NCBI RefSeq assembly: GCF_000737705.1
Contig: NZ_JPRH01000003.1
Location: 62,001 to 126,000 of the forward strand
Direction: 5' to 3'
Length of the DNA stretch: 64,000 bases
Source: Chryseobacterium soli
GTDB lineage: Bacteria; Bacteroidota; Bacteroidia; Flavobacteriales; Weeksellaceae
The notes under the pieces were generated by a model. The model saw only the letters and a list, made by a program, of their open reading frames with translations, had not been told where the DNA came from and ran no database searches. A program made the translations under genes and the position numbers. Below, piece by piece: positions 43,374 to 51,857 of this stretch. Positions within the stretch are counted from its first letter, which is position 1. Each line of letters begins with the position of its first letter.

Positions 43374-44257
43374 CGTGGGGATGGAAGAAAGCCGCAGATA
43401 TACAATGATGCTGGGGATGTGATGCATTGGGATTTTGATCCGGCTACCACTATTGAAGGATCCAGTTGGTTTAAAAATTCTGAGTATGCACCACGTTCAG
43501 GTTTTGCCGGAGCAACGATGCTTGCCGGAAGCGGTGGTGGAGATGGCTCTAATACCAAAGGAACACCAGGTAAAAATAGCACATGAAGTAGTATTAAGAG
43601 TTTCTTTAAAAGTCTTTTTGGAGGTGGTAAAAAAAGTTCAGGTAATTTTCAAGTTGGTCCTGTTGAAAGCATTGCTGCTCCTGACTATGATGAAGATGGG
43701 GTTAGATTATTTGGATTAATAACGGGAGCTCATTATAATCCAATGGAAGAGTATAGAGCTAAACGAGACAATCCTTTTGAGAATGAAGGAGAATCTAGAT
43801 TAGACAGGTCTTTTAGGTTAATGAACAGCGGTCATATAGAAATAATGCATGATGAAGGAAGTGGTGGTGGATTAATGTATGGAGGTTTTGGTAGAGCAAT
43901 AAAAGCTTTAGGGGCAATAGAAGAATCTGGTAGTAGTATATATCTAAGTTACTTTCTTCAACGAGTGAATTTGACCCTACAGTGACATTATTTAGAGGTA
44001 CAACTGGATCTGAAAGTGGAAGTTCTTTATTATTTTTAACTGATGATGCAGTTGTAGCTTCAAGCTATATAAAAAATGGTGGACAATTGATGAAATATGA
44101 TATTAGTAACTCAGGATTATATCAACTTAAATATACTGGGAAATTAGATATTTATAAAGGAATTAATCAAGGTTCAAATATAATTTCTACTGAATATAAA
44201 TTTATGGGGAAAGATATTGTAAACGCTGTGAATAAACTAGCGACCCCCCACCCTTAA
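43374..44257 (+). pseudogene. C-terminal region of a polymorphic toxin, broken by a stop and a frameshift
   Basis: One frame opens at 43374 and reads DAGDVMHWDFDPATTIEGSS, SGFAGATMLAGSGGGDGSNT, then an in-frame TGA (43584-43586), then SSIKSFFKSLFGGGKKSSGN, AAPDYDEDGVRLFGLITGAH and RLMNSGHIEIMHDEGSGGGL. It shifts frame near 43940-43960 to end TVTLFRGTTGSESGSSLLFL, SSYIKNGGQLMKYDISNSG, stop at 44257. The last part, LFRGTT with a GGQLMKYDIS strand, recalls the R-S-E type ADP-ribosyltransferase fold, unconfirmed. No upstream Rhs core is present. It is dead as read, unless recoded. Confidence 0.7.
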
Positions 44258-44268
44258 ACTTTAAATAA

Positions 44269-44559
44269 ATGAATAATAAAAAATTTTGTTGCGAACGATT
44301 ATCAGGAGCATATAGTGTTGGAAATGGATTTGGTCTTAATTTTAGAGTACTTAAATTTTCTGAAAAATTATTTAATCAATTGAAAGTAATCGATCCCTTA
44401 ATATTTGATAAAGGATATGTTTTGACATCAGGCTATGTTAATACTATTAATGATGAAAAAACAATGAGCTTATTTATAAATAATTGTCCTTTTTGTGGTC
44501 AAAAATTGAGTGATTTTTATAAATCAGATGAGTATGTTCAAGAAATTATTGAATCATAA
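44269..44559 (+). CDS. Candidate cognate immunity protein
   Basis: 96 residues, starting ATG 9 bp after the toxin relic's stop, the classical place for an immunity gene. MNNKKFCCERLSGAYSVGNG, LKFSEKLFNQLKVIDPLIFD and a C-terminal NNCPFCGQKLSDFYKSDEYV. The CxxC is a possible metal site but only one pair is visible. No named family. Intact frame, so it may outlive its toxin and protect against relatives. Downstream of it are two hairpins and an orphan Rhs fragment. Confidence 0.6.
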   Translation: MNNKKFCCERLSGAYSVGNGFGLNFRVLKFSEKLFNQLKVIDPLIFDKGYVLTSGYVNTINDEKTMSLFINNCPFCGQKLSDFYKSDEYVQEIIES

Positions 44560-44621
44560 CATTAGTAAATAATTGCTTGCCTGTTACTAGATGATTATAT
44601 ATAGTGTAACAGATAAGAAAA

Positions 44622-44641
44622 AACCTTGCAACTGCAAGGTT
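44622..44641 (-). terminator. Minus-strand hairpin with T run
   Basis: AACCTTGCA (44622-44630), AC, TGCAAGGTT (44633-44641). On the minus strand it runs into TTTTTTC, the form of an intrinsic terminator, though no minus-strand gene ends nearby. It may be the relic of one. Confidence 0.5.
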
Positions 44642-44703
44642 TGGATATCCTAATTTCAATCTCCTCGTTGTACGATTGCATCGTGTGGTGAAGTGATAAC
44701 ATC

Positions 44704-44731
44704 AAAACCACCGCTCAATAGCAGTGGTTTT
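44704..44731 (+). terminator. Plus-strand hairpin after the toxin/immunity pair
   Basis: AAAACCAC (44704-44711) and GTGGTTTT (44724-44731) pair, with GCT/AGC inside and one mismatch. T4 after the stem is weak; it could end the toxin/immunity transcript. Confidence 0.45.
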
Positions 44732-44774
44732 GTATTTAAAAGCTATATATTTATTTTGAAACAATAATTATATT

Positions 44775-44876
44775 TACAACTATAAAGATCACTTGGGCAA
44801 TGTCAGATTAAGCTTCGGAAGAAACAGTGCAGGTACCCTCGAGATCACAGATTATTATTGTTTATACCACAAATGA
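44775..44876 (+). pseudogene. Orphan Rhs/YD-repeat core fragment
   Basis: 34 codons read YNYKDHLGNVRLSFGRNSAG, then TLEITDYYCLYHK and TGA. KDHLGNVRLSF is the conserved end of a Bacteroidota Rhs/YD-repeat core, just before the variable toxin domain. It is alone, without a core upstream or toxin downstream. It shows that a second Rhs-type gene stood here, or that the toxin relic's own core was displaced. Confidence 0.8.
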
Positions 44877-44901
44877 TACAAATGAGAGATAAAATATAAA
44901 G

Positions 44902-45411
44902 ATGAAAAAATGTATTTATTTATTATCGCTGATTTTATGCTTTAGCTGTAATCCTTTCTGTAAGGAGTATCAAAAAATTAATAAAGAAAGTTTAAAAAAT
45001 AATTTATATGATGAGCAATTGAGAGCTACAAAAGCTATTCTTTCCAAGGAAAAAAATCCGATTATTTTAATTATTTCATGGAAAAAAAACATTTTAGTAA
45101 AAGATGGAGCTCTTTATTATTCAGCATTAATATATAACCCCTTGAATAAGGCTAAGAGAGCAATAATGACTACTGAAAAAAAGCCTAAGCAGATAATAAC
45201 ATCGGATGATTTGTCAAATGTAAATTTTAGAGAATTAAATTATATATTAGATAATTATTTGCAAGGAAAAGAGGATTATTTATTGTCTTTAGAAGATTCA
45301 TTTAGTGGAGCAGAAAGTAGTTATCCATATTATATTTATGATTTTGTGAAGAATAAAAAATTGAAAATAAAATCATTTGCTTTTGATGTAAAAGGAAATA
45401 TAATTCAGTAA
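44902..45411 (+). CDS. Putative lipoprotein, unknown function
   Basis: 169 residues. Signal peptide II MKKCIYLLSLILCFSCNPFC with the candidate lipidated Cys at 16. Mature part lysine- and asparagine-rich, with ILSKEKNPIILIISWKKNIL and SLEDSFSGAESSYPYYIYDF. It follows the Rhs fragment by about 25 bp and could be an immunity protein of a lost toxin, which is inference from position only. AT-rich like the island. Confidence 0.6.
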   Translation: MKKCIYLLSLILCFSCNPFCKEYQKINKESLKNNLYDEQLRATKAILSKEKNPIILIISWKKNILVKDGALYYSALIYNPLNKAKRAIMTTEKKPKQIITSDDLSNVNFRELNYILDNYLQGKEDYLLSLEDSFSGAESSYPYYIYDFVKNKKLKIKSFAFDVKGNIIQ

Positions 45412-45527
45412 ATATAGTTTGTTTGCTCGTATCAATATAAGTAAAGTTAAAACCATGAAAATATCTATTCCTGGTTTCTTATTTTCTGAAGCAAAGATTT
45501 TTTCTAGTATCCCTCAAAAAAAGTATC

Positions 45528-45713
45528 CTAAGAATGATTTCGTTTAACCCGATTTTTAATCAGTGCTAACAGCATTATCCCAATAGGAATCCCAAATAAA
45601 ATCCCCTTAACAGAATCTGATATTCCGATCCGTTGAGATAGGAGAAAAGCACACGAACTTAAAGAGAGTCCTATAGAAAGTAAGATCATCTGTTTTTTCG
45701 ATGGATTTTTCAT
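45528..45713 (-). CDS. Small two-helix membrane protein
   Basis: 61 residues with two membrane segments (9-27 and 34-53): ILLSIGLSLSSCAFLLSQRI and VKGILFGIPIGIMLLALIKN. Basic ends (MKNPSKKQM, NRVKRNHS). No family name. It faces away from the M20 peptidase gene, and the two promoters should lie in 45714-45891. Confidence 0.6.
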   Translation of the reverse strand: MKNPSKKQMILLSIGLSLSSCAFLLSQRIGISDSVKGILFGIPIGIMLLALIKNRVKRNHS

Positions 45714-45852
45714 ATTTAGTTCATTTCAATAAAGTAAATGTACGAAAACCTACTGCGAGGAATAGAATATTTTCTACATTATTATCACAACAAATTAATC
45801 CGTTATCAGGGAAATACTTAGCTTTTAGCTCGGTTATAGATATTTTGTTTGT

Positions 45853-45860
45853 TATATTTG
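45853..45860 (+). promoter_or_regulatory. Candidate promoter (-7 box) of the M20 peptidase gene
   Basis: TATATTTG fits TAnnTTTG, 31 bp upstream of the ATG. No clear -33 TTTG at the expected place, so weak. Confidence 0.35.
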
Positions 45861-45891
45861 TTAGACAATCACCACACAAAATCCTATCACC

Positions 45892-47424
45892 ATGAAAAAG
45901 TTCTTTTTAGCCGTTCTGGGTATTCTTATTATTCTGATAGCTGCCTTGCTGATCAAAACCTTTACTTACCCTTTCAAAAAAAATAAGGTTGCAAATTCTG
46001 AAGCTTGGAAACCGGTAAAAAATGATTCCGCGGTCATGAGACTGTCAAATGGAATCAAAATTCCTACGGTTTCTACAGGAAGCCTGGGAGAATTTAATTA
46101 CAGTCCTTTTGATCAGTTTAAAGAATATTTAAAAGCTTCTTATCCCGAGGTATACCAGAATACCGAAAATTATGAAGTTAATAAATACGGTCTCGTGTTT
46201 AGGTTAAAAGGAAAAAGAACAGACCTCGAACCTATCTTATTTCTGTCCCATATCGATGTAGTACCTCCCGGAGAAGCAGATGTCAAAGATACCACGGAAA
46301 ATATTTTCAGACCCGATGATAAGCCGCTGCCACCGGTAACAAAAGTGTCGGAAGACTGGGATTTTGCCCCTTTTTCAGGGACGGTTGCCAACGGAAGGAT
46401 TTACGGTAGGGGAGCAATCGATATGAAAGGAATGCTGTTCTCGCTGATGGAATCAATGAAAGATCTTATCAGGAATCAGCATATGCCACAACGTGATATT
46501 TATCTTGCTTTCGGGTTTGATGAAGAAGTAGGAGGTAAAAACGGAGCCAAAATGATTGCAGAAGATTTTAAAAAGAAAGGACTTACGTTCGACGCAGTAT
46601 ATGATGAAGGCGGACTCATCTTGCGAAAAGGAAATATAGCAGGAATCGATTCCGATGTTGCAGCAGTAGGCTGTGCCGAAAAAGGATTCCTCTCTGCGAA
46701 GATCAAAGTTAAAGGGCTGGGCGGACATTCTTCAATGCCTCCGATGGAAAGTGCCATAGGAAAAGCAGCGGTTATCATGCAGCGGCTGGAAGATCATCAG
46801 ATGAAGCCTGTTATTACTCCATTGATCAAGGATTTCTTTAACAATATCGGTGGATCAATGCCGTTCACCAGCAGGCTTGCCATTTCAAACCAATGGCTGC
46901 TGAAGCCCCTCCTGATTTCCCAGCTGACCAAAAATAACACCACCAATGCATTGGTGCGCACTACCACAGCGTTAACCATGATGAAAGGCAGCGACGGAAC
47001 CAACGTCCTTTCTCCCGAAGTTGAATTTGTGGTTAATTTCAGGCTTCTTCCCGGAAATTCCGTTAAAGATGTCAGAGAACATATTGCCAAGGCAACCAAA
47101 GGATTTGACGTTGAGGTAGAAGAAATCGACAATACAAGAGAAGCGTCTGCAGTATCACCCACCAATACCAAAGCCTATCAGCTGATAGAAGCAGGGGTTA
47201 AACAGATTAATCCCGGGACTATTGTAACCCCATATCTGACAATGGCCGGAACAGATGCTTATAAATACCAGATTGTGAGTAAAAATATTTACCGATTCAT
47301 GCCTATCAAAATCAACAGCGCCGAACAGCAAAGCATCCACAGCACCAACGAATACATCAGCATCGAAAATTATCTGAAAATGATTCATTACTTTGGGTAC
47401 ATTATGAAGAATTATGATAAGTAG
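45892..47424 (+). CDS. M20-family metallopeptidase, PM20D1/CPS1-like
   Basis: 510 residues. N-terminal membrane anchor (4-25), so the enzyme is periplasmic or membrane-bound. Metal-binding motifs: FLSHIDVVPPG (His), RGAIDMKGML (bridging Asp), FGFDEEVGGKNGAKM (Glu pair), a further ligand in DEGG, and the C-terminal HSTNEYISIENY. The dimerisation domain contains GLGGHSSMPP. It removes terminal residues from peptides or N-acyl amino acids; the length with a membrane anchor matches the PM20D1/CPS1 branch. It is a single gene with its own promoter candidate. Confidence 0.88.
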   Translation: MKKFFLAVLGILIILIAALLIKTFTYPFKKNKVANSEAWKPVKNDSAVMRLSNGIKIPTVSTGSLGEFNYSPFDQFKEYLKASYPEVYQNTENYEVNKYGLVFRLKGKRTDLEPILFLSHIDVVPPGEADVKDTTENIFRPDDKPLPPVTKVSEDWDFAPFSGTVANGRIYGRGAIDMKGMLFSLMESMKDLIRNQHMPQRDIYLAFGFDEEVGGKNGAKMIAEDFKKKGLTFDAVYDEGGLILRKGNIAGIDSDVAAVGCAEKGFLSAKIKVKGLGGHSSMPPMESAIGKAAVIMQRLEDHQMKPVITPLIKDFFNNIGGSMPFTSRLAISNQWLLKPLLISQLTKNNTTNALVRTTTALTMMKGSDGTNVLSPEVEFVVNFRLLPGNSVKDVREHIAKATKGFDVEVEEIDNTREASAVSPTNTKAYQLIEAGVKQINPGTIVTPYLTMAGTDAYKYQIVSKNIYRFMPIKINSAEQQSIHSTNEYISIENYLKMIHYFGYIMKNYDK

Positions 47425-47688
47425 CATTTTTAGTTGATGGTTGATGGTTTTTAGAGTGGGATTTTAGTCTGTAAGTAAGATAGAAGATGGAGTAAAATGA
47501 TCAATCATCAATTATATCAGAGATAAATTTTTGCACCTTAAAAACATCCGCATTATAAACTCTTGCGTCTTTGCGCTAAAAACAAAAATCTTTTAATGCT
47601 TTAATTTTTTAATTTTTAAATCTAAATATAACACGTCAAGTTTTGTCGCATTACAGCAATAGCTTTGCTTCAATCAAAATACAGAGCT

Positions 47689-48387
47689 ATGGAATTGCCG
47701 TTTTACTTAAGTTATAAAGAATTTGAAAGCCATTATTACGATAATCTTGAACAATGGTTTGAGGAATATCATAATACCAGCGAGATAGATTATCTGAAAG
47801 CGCTTGCAGACTTATACAGTCCCTATCTGTATTATAATTTTGCAAAAGATGGACTTCAGGCGGACGCTTCCATAGAGATCAAGGATTGCTTTTTCCCATA
47901 TTACGACAGGATGGGCATCTCTTTCTGTACAAGCTGTGGAAACGGAAAACAATCCAGGAATATAAAAAACATGAACCATATGTTCGAATGGAAGACCGTG
48001 ACGATGATGGAGTATGCCCAGCATATTTTGGATAAGGTTAATAGATTTTTTTCAAAATACGGGATGGCGAAAGAAAATGAAAATATTCTGGACTACATTA
48101 ATAATGATGCGGTAATCAGCCCGAGAGAAGGAGCGGGGTACTGTATTAATTACACACAGCATCAGGCCGTAGTTCCATTTTTGAAAGCCTATCTCCCATG
48201 CTATGGACAGACCATAGATATTGCAGTATACCGGGATTTTATCTTCTCTGTGGTACAGATTGCAGCTCTTATCGATCACAAATTAAAAGAAGTTCAGAAT
48301 TTTGAACATTCCATTCATGCAAAGTTAAGATCAGAAGCGAAATTCAAAGTACAGATGAGCCATCAGTTTCTGACCATCTGCAATTAA
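47689..48387 (+). CDS. Cytosolic protein with Cys pair, unknown function
   Basis: 232 residues from ATG at 47689 (MELPFYLSYKEFESHYYDNL); an in-frame TTG at 47665 adds eight residues. A CxxC in GISFCTSCGNGKQSRNIKNM suggests a metal site. Other stretches: MFEWKTVTMMEYAQHILDKV, YCINYTQHQAVVPFLKAYLP, FIFSVVQIAALIDHKLKEVQ. No family recognised. Preceded by a 240-bp stretch of AT-rich DNA with repetitive TTTTAAT motifs but no gene. Confidence 0.6.
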   Translation: MELPFYLSYKEFESHYYDNLEQWFEEYHNTSEIDYLKALADLYSPYLYYNFAKDGLQADASIEIKDCFFPYYDRMGISFCTSCGNGKQSRNIKNMNHMFEWKTVTMMEYAQHILDKVNRFFSKYGMAKENENILDYINNDAVISPREGAGYCINYTQHQAVVPFLKAYLPCYGQTIDIAVYRDFIFSVVQIAALIDHKLKEVQNFEHSIHAKLRSEAKFKVQMSHQFLTICN

Positions 48388-48449
48388 ATTATACACCAAA
48401 CATTCATTTTTAATTATATTGTCGGAAAATCGTTAAAAGTTTTCCAAAG

Positions 48450-48482
48450 AAAAATCCTGATCAAAGCGGTCAGGATTTTTTA
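48450..48482. terminator. Bidirectional terminator
   Basis: AAAAATCCTGA (48450-48460) pairs perfectly with TCAGGATTTTT (48470-48480). It lies between the 232-aa protein and the convergent outer-membrane gene. Confidence 0.85.
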
Positions 48483-48495
48483 CCTTGAATTAGAA

Positions 48496-49395
48496 TCAGT
48501 ACTGTTTCTTTTTATAGGGCAGGTTCCAAACCAGGTCTGCCGCCAGATAATGGACGCCTCCCTTGGTAATACTGTTGCTGTTTCTGATCAGATCATTTAC
48601 ATAACCGATATCCACAGTAAAAGGGGAATTGGGAATATTGACCATATAATAAACACCAAGACGCAACTCCCTGTATCCAAAAGTAGTCCATTGAGGTTCC
48701 GGCTCGTGAAGATAACTGATGGAAAACAATCCTTCTGCACTTACAGCCAATTTCTGATTGTTTTTGGCTGATAGATTATAGGTAAGCTGAGTTTTAAGAC
48801 GGGTCCTTAACTGAAAATTTTCTTCAACAGGATGGAAATCAGGATCAAAAAACTTCCTGAATTCCTGCCTGATGGTATTCTTCAGTTTCCACTTTTTTCC
48901 GAGTGTAACAGTATAAGCATATCTTCCGTACAATCTGATCTCCTGCTCCAGGCCTTCTTTTTCATAGGGCGCTGCATCTTCATACACCGGTTGGCGGCGG
49001 TAGCTGATGGCATAGCTGTACTGCTGATGAGGTGCAAAGGAATGATAGACTTCATGATTAAGTACAAAAATTGCCTGTTTAGAAAATAAATTATCATTGT
49101 CAGGACTGCTTTTCCGTCCCAGAGCGATATAGCTTAAAGACTGTTTTTTTCCTAAAGAATCGAGCTGCCTTTTTATTCCGAATGCCGTCCAAAAAGCGGC
49201 GTTAGCTTCTCCTAAACCTGGCGGGCTGATCTGTGCTTGTACAGAATTTCCCGTTAAGCATAATAACAATATCCCAACAACAGCTTTTTCTATCCTGAAT
49301 ATCTTACAGAACCTCTTGAGCAGGCTCTTTAATATTTGCAGAAGTATAAGATTCGTCCTAACAATACGTGATGGATGGAATTGATAATTTGTCAT
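48496..49395 (-). CDS. Outer-membrane protein, DUF2490-like
   Basis: 299 residues. N-terminus is unusually long for a signal peptide: about 35 residues (MTNYQFHPSRIVRTNLILLQ...) before a hydrophobic core ILLLCLTGNSVQAQ. Either a twin anchor or an undetected internal start. The mature part is beta-barrel-like with alternating strands: LSYIALGRKSSPDNDNLF, FRKFFDPDFHPVEENFQLRT, RLKTQLTYNLSAKN, PQWTTFGYRELRLGVYYMV. That fits the DUF2490 layout. End VWNLPYKKKQY. Probable role: outer-membrane structural protein, ligand unknown. Confidence 0.65.
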   Translation of the reverse strand: MTNYQFHPSRIVRTNLILLQILKSLLKRFCKIFRIEKAVVGILLLCLTGNSVQAQISPPGLGEANAAFWTAFGIKRQLDSLGKKQSLSYIALGRKSSPDNDNLFSKQAIFVLNHEVYHSFAPHQQYSYAISYRRQPVYEDAAPYEKEGLEQEIRLYGRYAYTVTLGKKWKLKNTIRQEFRKFFDPDFHPVEENFQLRTRLKTQLTYNLSAKNNQKLAVSAEGLFSISYLHEPEPQWTTFGYRELRLGVYYMVNIPNSPFTVDIGYVNDLIRNSNSITKGGVHYLAADLVWNLPYKKKQY

Positions 49396-49504
49396 AGCGA
49401 AATGTAGATACTTTATTGAGTAAATGATTGTTTAAATGTTTTCAATACTATTGAAAAACATGACAAATTAACCGGGAGATTTAGGAATATTTTAGGAACG
49501 AAAA

Positions 49505-49528
49505 AGCCTGCTGATTTTTCAGCAGGCT
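49505..49528 (-). terminator. Terminator after the VIT-family transporter gene
   Basis: AGCCTGCTGA (49505-49514) pairs with TCAGCAGGCT (49519-49528) over TTTT. On the minus strand it is followed by TTTTTC, the form of an intrinsic terminator, about 110 bp after the transporter stop. Confidence 0.8.
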
Positions 49529-49639
49529 GTAATAAATTCATATGTACAAAGAGGAAGGGTTAAATAAAGCATCTATTATTTTAACATTTTCCTACTGATC
49601 TGACTAATACTATTTTGAATACGCTATGTCTCCACACTC

Positions 49640-50341
49640 TCATAATGAAGACATAGACACCCCAAACAAATGTCCAATTAAGGCCGTAACACCCATTGCA
49701 ACCGTTCCCCAGAAACAAATTCTCAAAACAGCAATACTCATTTTTGATCCACCTGTCCTTGCTGAGATTGCTCCTAAAATCATCAGAAAAATAATTGAAA
49801 ATCCATATTGGAAATAAACCATTTGGTTAATCGGAGCTAAAAGTGAGACCGTAAAAGGCAATAATGCACCCAAAGCAAATGAACCGAATGATGCTATTGC
49901 AGCCTGTAAAGGTTTTGCCTGAGTGATTTCGTTGATTCCCAATTCGTCGTGAGCGTGAGCCGCCAAAGCATCGTGATTTGTTAATTCGGTTGCAACTTGT
50001 AAAGCGGTTTCTTTGCTAACACCACGTTTTTCATAGATCTTTGCAAGTTCTCTTAATTCTACTTCCGGCATTTCTTCAAGTTCACGCTTTTCTCTCAAAA
50101 GATCAGCTTTTTCCGTATCTTCCTGTGAACTTACCGAAACATACTCGCCCGCTGCCATAGACATTGCTCCTGCGATCATTCCGGCAAGTGCTGCGAGAAT
50201 GATGGTATTTCTATCGGGACTTGCTGCCGCTACACCAATTACAATACTTGTAGTAGACAATAAACCGTCATTTGCTCCTAAAACTGCTGCACGGAGCCAT
50301 CCGACCCTGTTTACATAATGTTTCTCTAACTGATGATGCAT
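49640..50341 (-). CDS. VIT1/CCC1-family Fe(II)/Mn(II) transporter
   Basis: 233 residues, five membrane helices. Family motifs: RAAVLGANDGLLSTTSIVIG (helix 1), AGAMSMAAGEYVSVSSQEDT (helix 2 and cytosolic start), then the soluble helix bundle with the metal-binding EExxE(L) pattern (KRELEEMPEVELRELAKIYE). Helices 3-5 cover residues 160-230. It should export Fe(II)/Mn(II) from the cytoplasm, like plant VIT1. Single gene with an apparent terminator. No metal-responsive regulator adjacent. Confidence 0.9.
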   Translation of the reverse strand: MHHQLEKHYVNRVGWLRAAVLGANDGLLSTTSIVIGVAAASPDRNTIILAALAGMIAGAMSMAAGEYVSVSSQEDTEKADLLREKRELEEMPEVELRELAKIYEKRGVSKETALQVATELTNHDALAAHAHDELGINEITQAKPLQAAIASFGSFALGALLPFTVSLLAPINQMVYFQYGFSIIFLMILGAISARTGGSKMSIAVLRICFWGTVAMGVTALIGHLFGVSMSSL

Positions 50342-50403
50342 AATTTTTAGTTTTTAAAATTTTGACTTGCCCATTATATTGACAAGTAAAAATTACATTG
50401 ATT

Positions 50404-51594
50404 TTATTTGAATCTTAGATTCAAGGAAATAATATCAGACTTCATTCCGACGGACTTCGTGTAATGACCATATCGAATTTCGATCATATTAAGACACTGT
50501 ATTCCGAATAGGCCATTCTTTGGATTGATTCGGATTCCGGCTCCGTAAAAATGACTGTTAAATTTCGATAAGTCATAGTTACTGGTATAGAAATCATCAA
50601 AAGCTGTATGCTCCTGGTAAGGTGCGAAATATTTCGCAGAAGTCTGAGAATAATATCTATAAAACGGACTTACAGAAACAAAAGGTGAAATTTTCACAGG
50701 AGTTTCCAGACTGAATGTGTTTGATCGTAAGCCCCAATCATCGGTATAATAACGATAATAGGCTCTTAGAATCACTTTGTCTCCAAGAAAGTAATTAGCC
50801 CTTAATCCCAAAGGAATTTTAAATCGTTTATCCGGCAAAGTTTCCTGGTGAACCGAGTTATCGTTAAAATAAACTCTATGGAATGGTAAACTTAAATACC
50901 CTGTTTGCTGAACGCCGTCTGCCAAAAGTTCAACTTGAAAATTTTGATTGATAATCTGCGAATAAGACAAAGACAGAGCATATGTATTTCTACCACTTGT
51001 TCCGTAATTGTCGTGTTCGCCACCAGTACTTCCATTTGGTCTCAGTTCGATAGGAGTGATGAGTTTTACCTGATCGAGGTAAGCTTGGAACTTTGCCGTA
51101 AATTCACCCATTTTGTTGGCTGTTTTTTGTGAAAAACCAATATTAGCCCCAATCGATTGGTAATCAAATTCTGTAGAATAAGAAACACCGGCCATTAATG
51201 TTGTCCCCTTACTTTCATTTTCTCTGCTCCAGCTTAATGCAGGATAAATTCTGGTATCAGCGTGAGAAGCTGATGAATTGGCTTTCAAGTCAATCATATC
51301 AGAAGAAGCAGATGTATAATGATCAATACCTACACTGAATCCGAATTTATTTTTTCTCTCTTTCTTGTCATATTTTACCATTGTCACATCAATAGTATTG
51401 GAAATATCTGTAAGTTTCTCAGTTCCTATTCCTCCGGTTACCGCAGAATTATTTCCATCCTGTTTATAGTAGCTCGAAACTAAATTAGCTTCATCCAAAG
51501 TAAGTTTTTTCGGCTGTTCGCTGCTTGTGTTTTCTTGCGCTTGTGCATTGAAAATTCCGAAAAGAGCAATGATACTTATTATAATTTTTTTCAT
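50404..51594 (-). CDS. DUF3570 outer-membrane protein
   Basis: 396 residues. Signal peptide 1-19 (MKKIIISIIALFGIFNAQAQ). The mature N-terminus has EQPKKLTLDEANLVSSYYKQ and DGNNSAVTGGIGTEKLTDIS, DUF3570 hallmarks. The rest is a barrel with repeated aromatic strands, ending SDIISLNLRFK. DUF3570 proteins are outer-membrane barrels almost always encoded with a DUF4266 lipoprotein and ApbE, as here. It is the last gene of a minus-strand operon 52784-50404 (thioredoxin-like, apbE, DUF4266, DUF3570). Confidence 0.88.
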   Translation of the reverse strand: MKKIIISIIALFGIFNAQAQENTSSEQPKKLTLDEANLVSSYYKQDGNNSAVTGGIGTEKLTDISNTIDVTMVKYDKKERKNKFGFSVGIDHYTSASSDMIDLKANSSASHADTRIYPALSWSRENESKGTTLMAGVSYSTEFDYQSIGANIGFSQKTANKMGEFTAKFQAYLDQVKLITPIELRPNGSTGGEHDNYGTSGRNTYALSLSYSQIINQNFQVELLADGVQQTGYLSLPFHRVYFNDNSVHQETLPDKRFKIPLGLRANYFLGDKVILRAYYRYYTDDWGLRSNTFSLETPVKISPFVSVSPFYRYYSQTSAKYFAPYQEHTAFDDFYTSNYDLSKFNSHFYGAGIRINPKNGLFGIQCLNMIEIRYGHYTKSVGMKSDIISLNLRFK

Positions 51595-51629
51595 TTTAAA
51601 TCACTATTAAATTGTACGATTACTCTTTT

Positions 51630-51857
51630 TTAATTACACCCACAGCCGCCTCCAACTTTACCGGCATTGGCTCCTGAAGCACCTTCTCTATAAGATTGAA
51701 AATTTAATTCTGTCTTTTCAATCGTTCGGTTTCCGAGAACCATTTCTGCATCATTTAATTTATTTTTTTCGTATTCTTTTACTGTTGTACAGGATTGTAT
51801 TGAAGCAATTATTAGGAAAAAACAAATTATTGTTTTTATTTTTATGAAATTTTTCAT
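51630..51857 (-). CDS. DUF4266 small lipoprotein
   Basis: 75 residues. Signal peptide II with lipobox SIQSC (Cys23), then DUF4266 pattern YEKNKLNDAEMVLGNRTIEK and a C-terminal YREGASGANAGKVGGGCGCN. The EGASGAN stretch is near the ApbE substrate pattern D-x-x-S/T-G-A-T, and the GGGCGCN tail carries a CxC. It is anchored to a membrane in the periplasm. The operon with apbE and DUF3570 suggests a covalent-flavin or redox function. The start overlaps the apbE stop by 4 bp. Confidence 0.88.
   Translation of the reverse strand: MKNFIKIKTIICFFLIIASIQSCTTVKEYEKNKLNDAEMVLGNRTIEKTELNFQSYREGASGANAGKVGGGCGCN

Noticed and set aside
43982..44257. Separate complete small protein starting MTLFRGTTG (GTG start)
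   Set aside because: The upstream frame continues the same protein with a shift of one base, and LFRGTT is an internal motif; treated as part of the toxin relic.
44622..44731. Structured RNA gene after the immunity-like gene
   Set aside because: Both hairpins are ordinary terminator-size stems on opposite strands, and nothing else conserved is seen between them.
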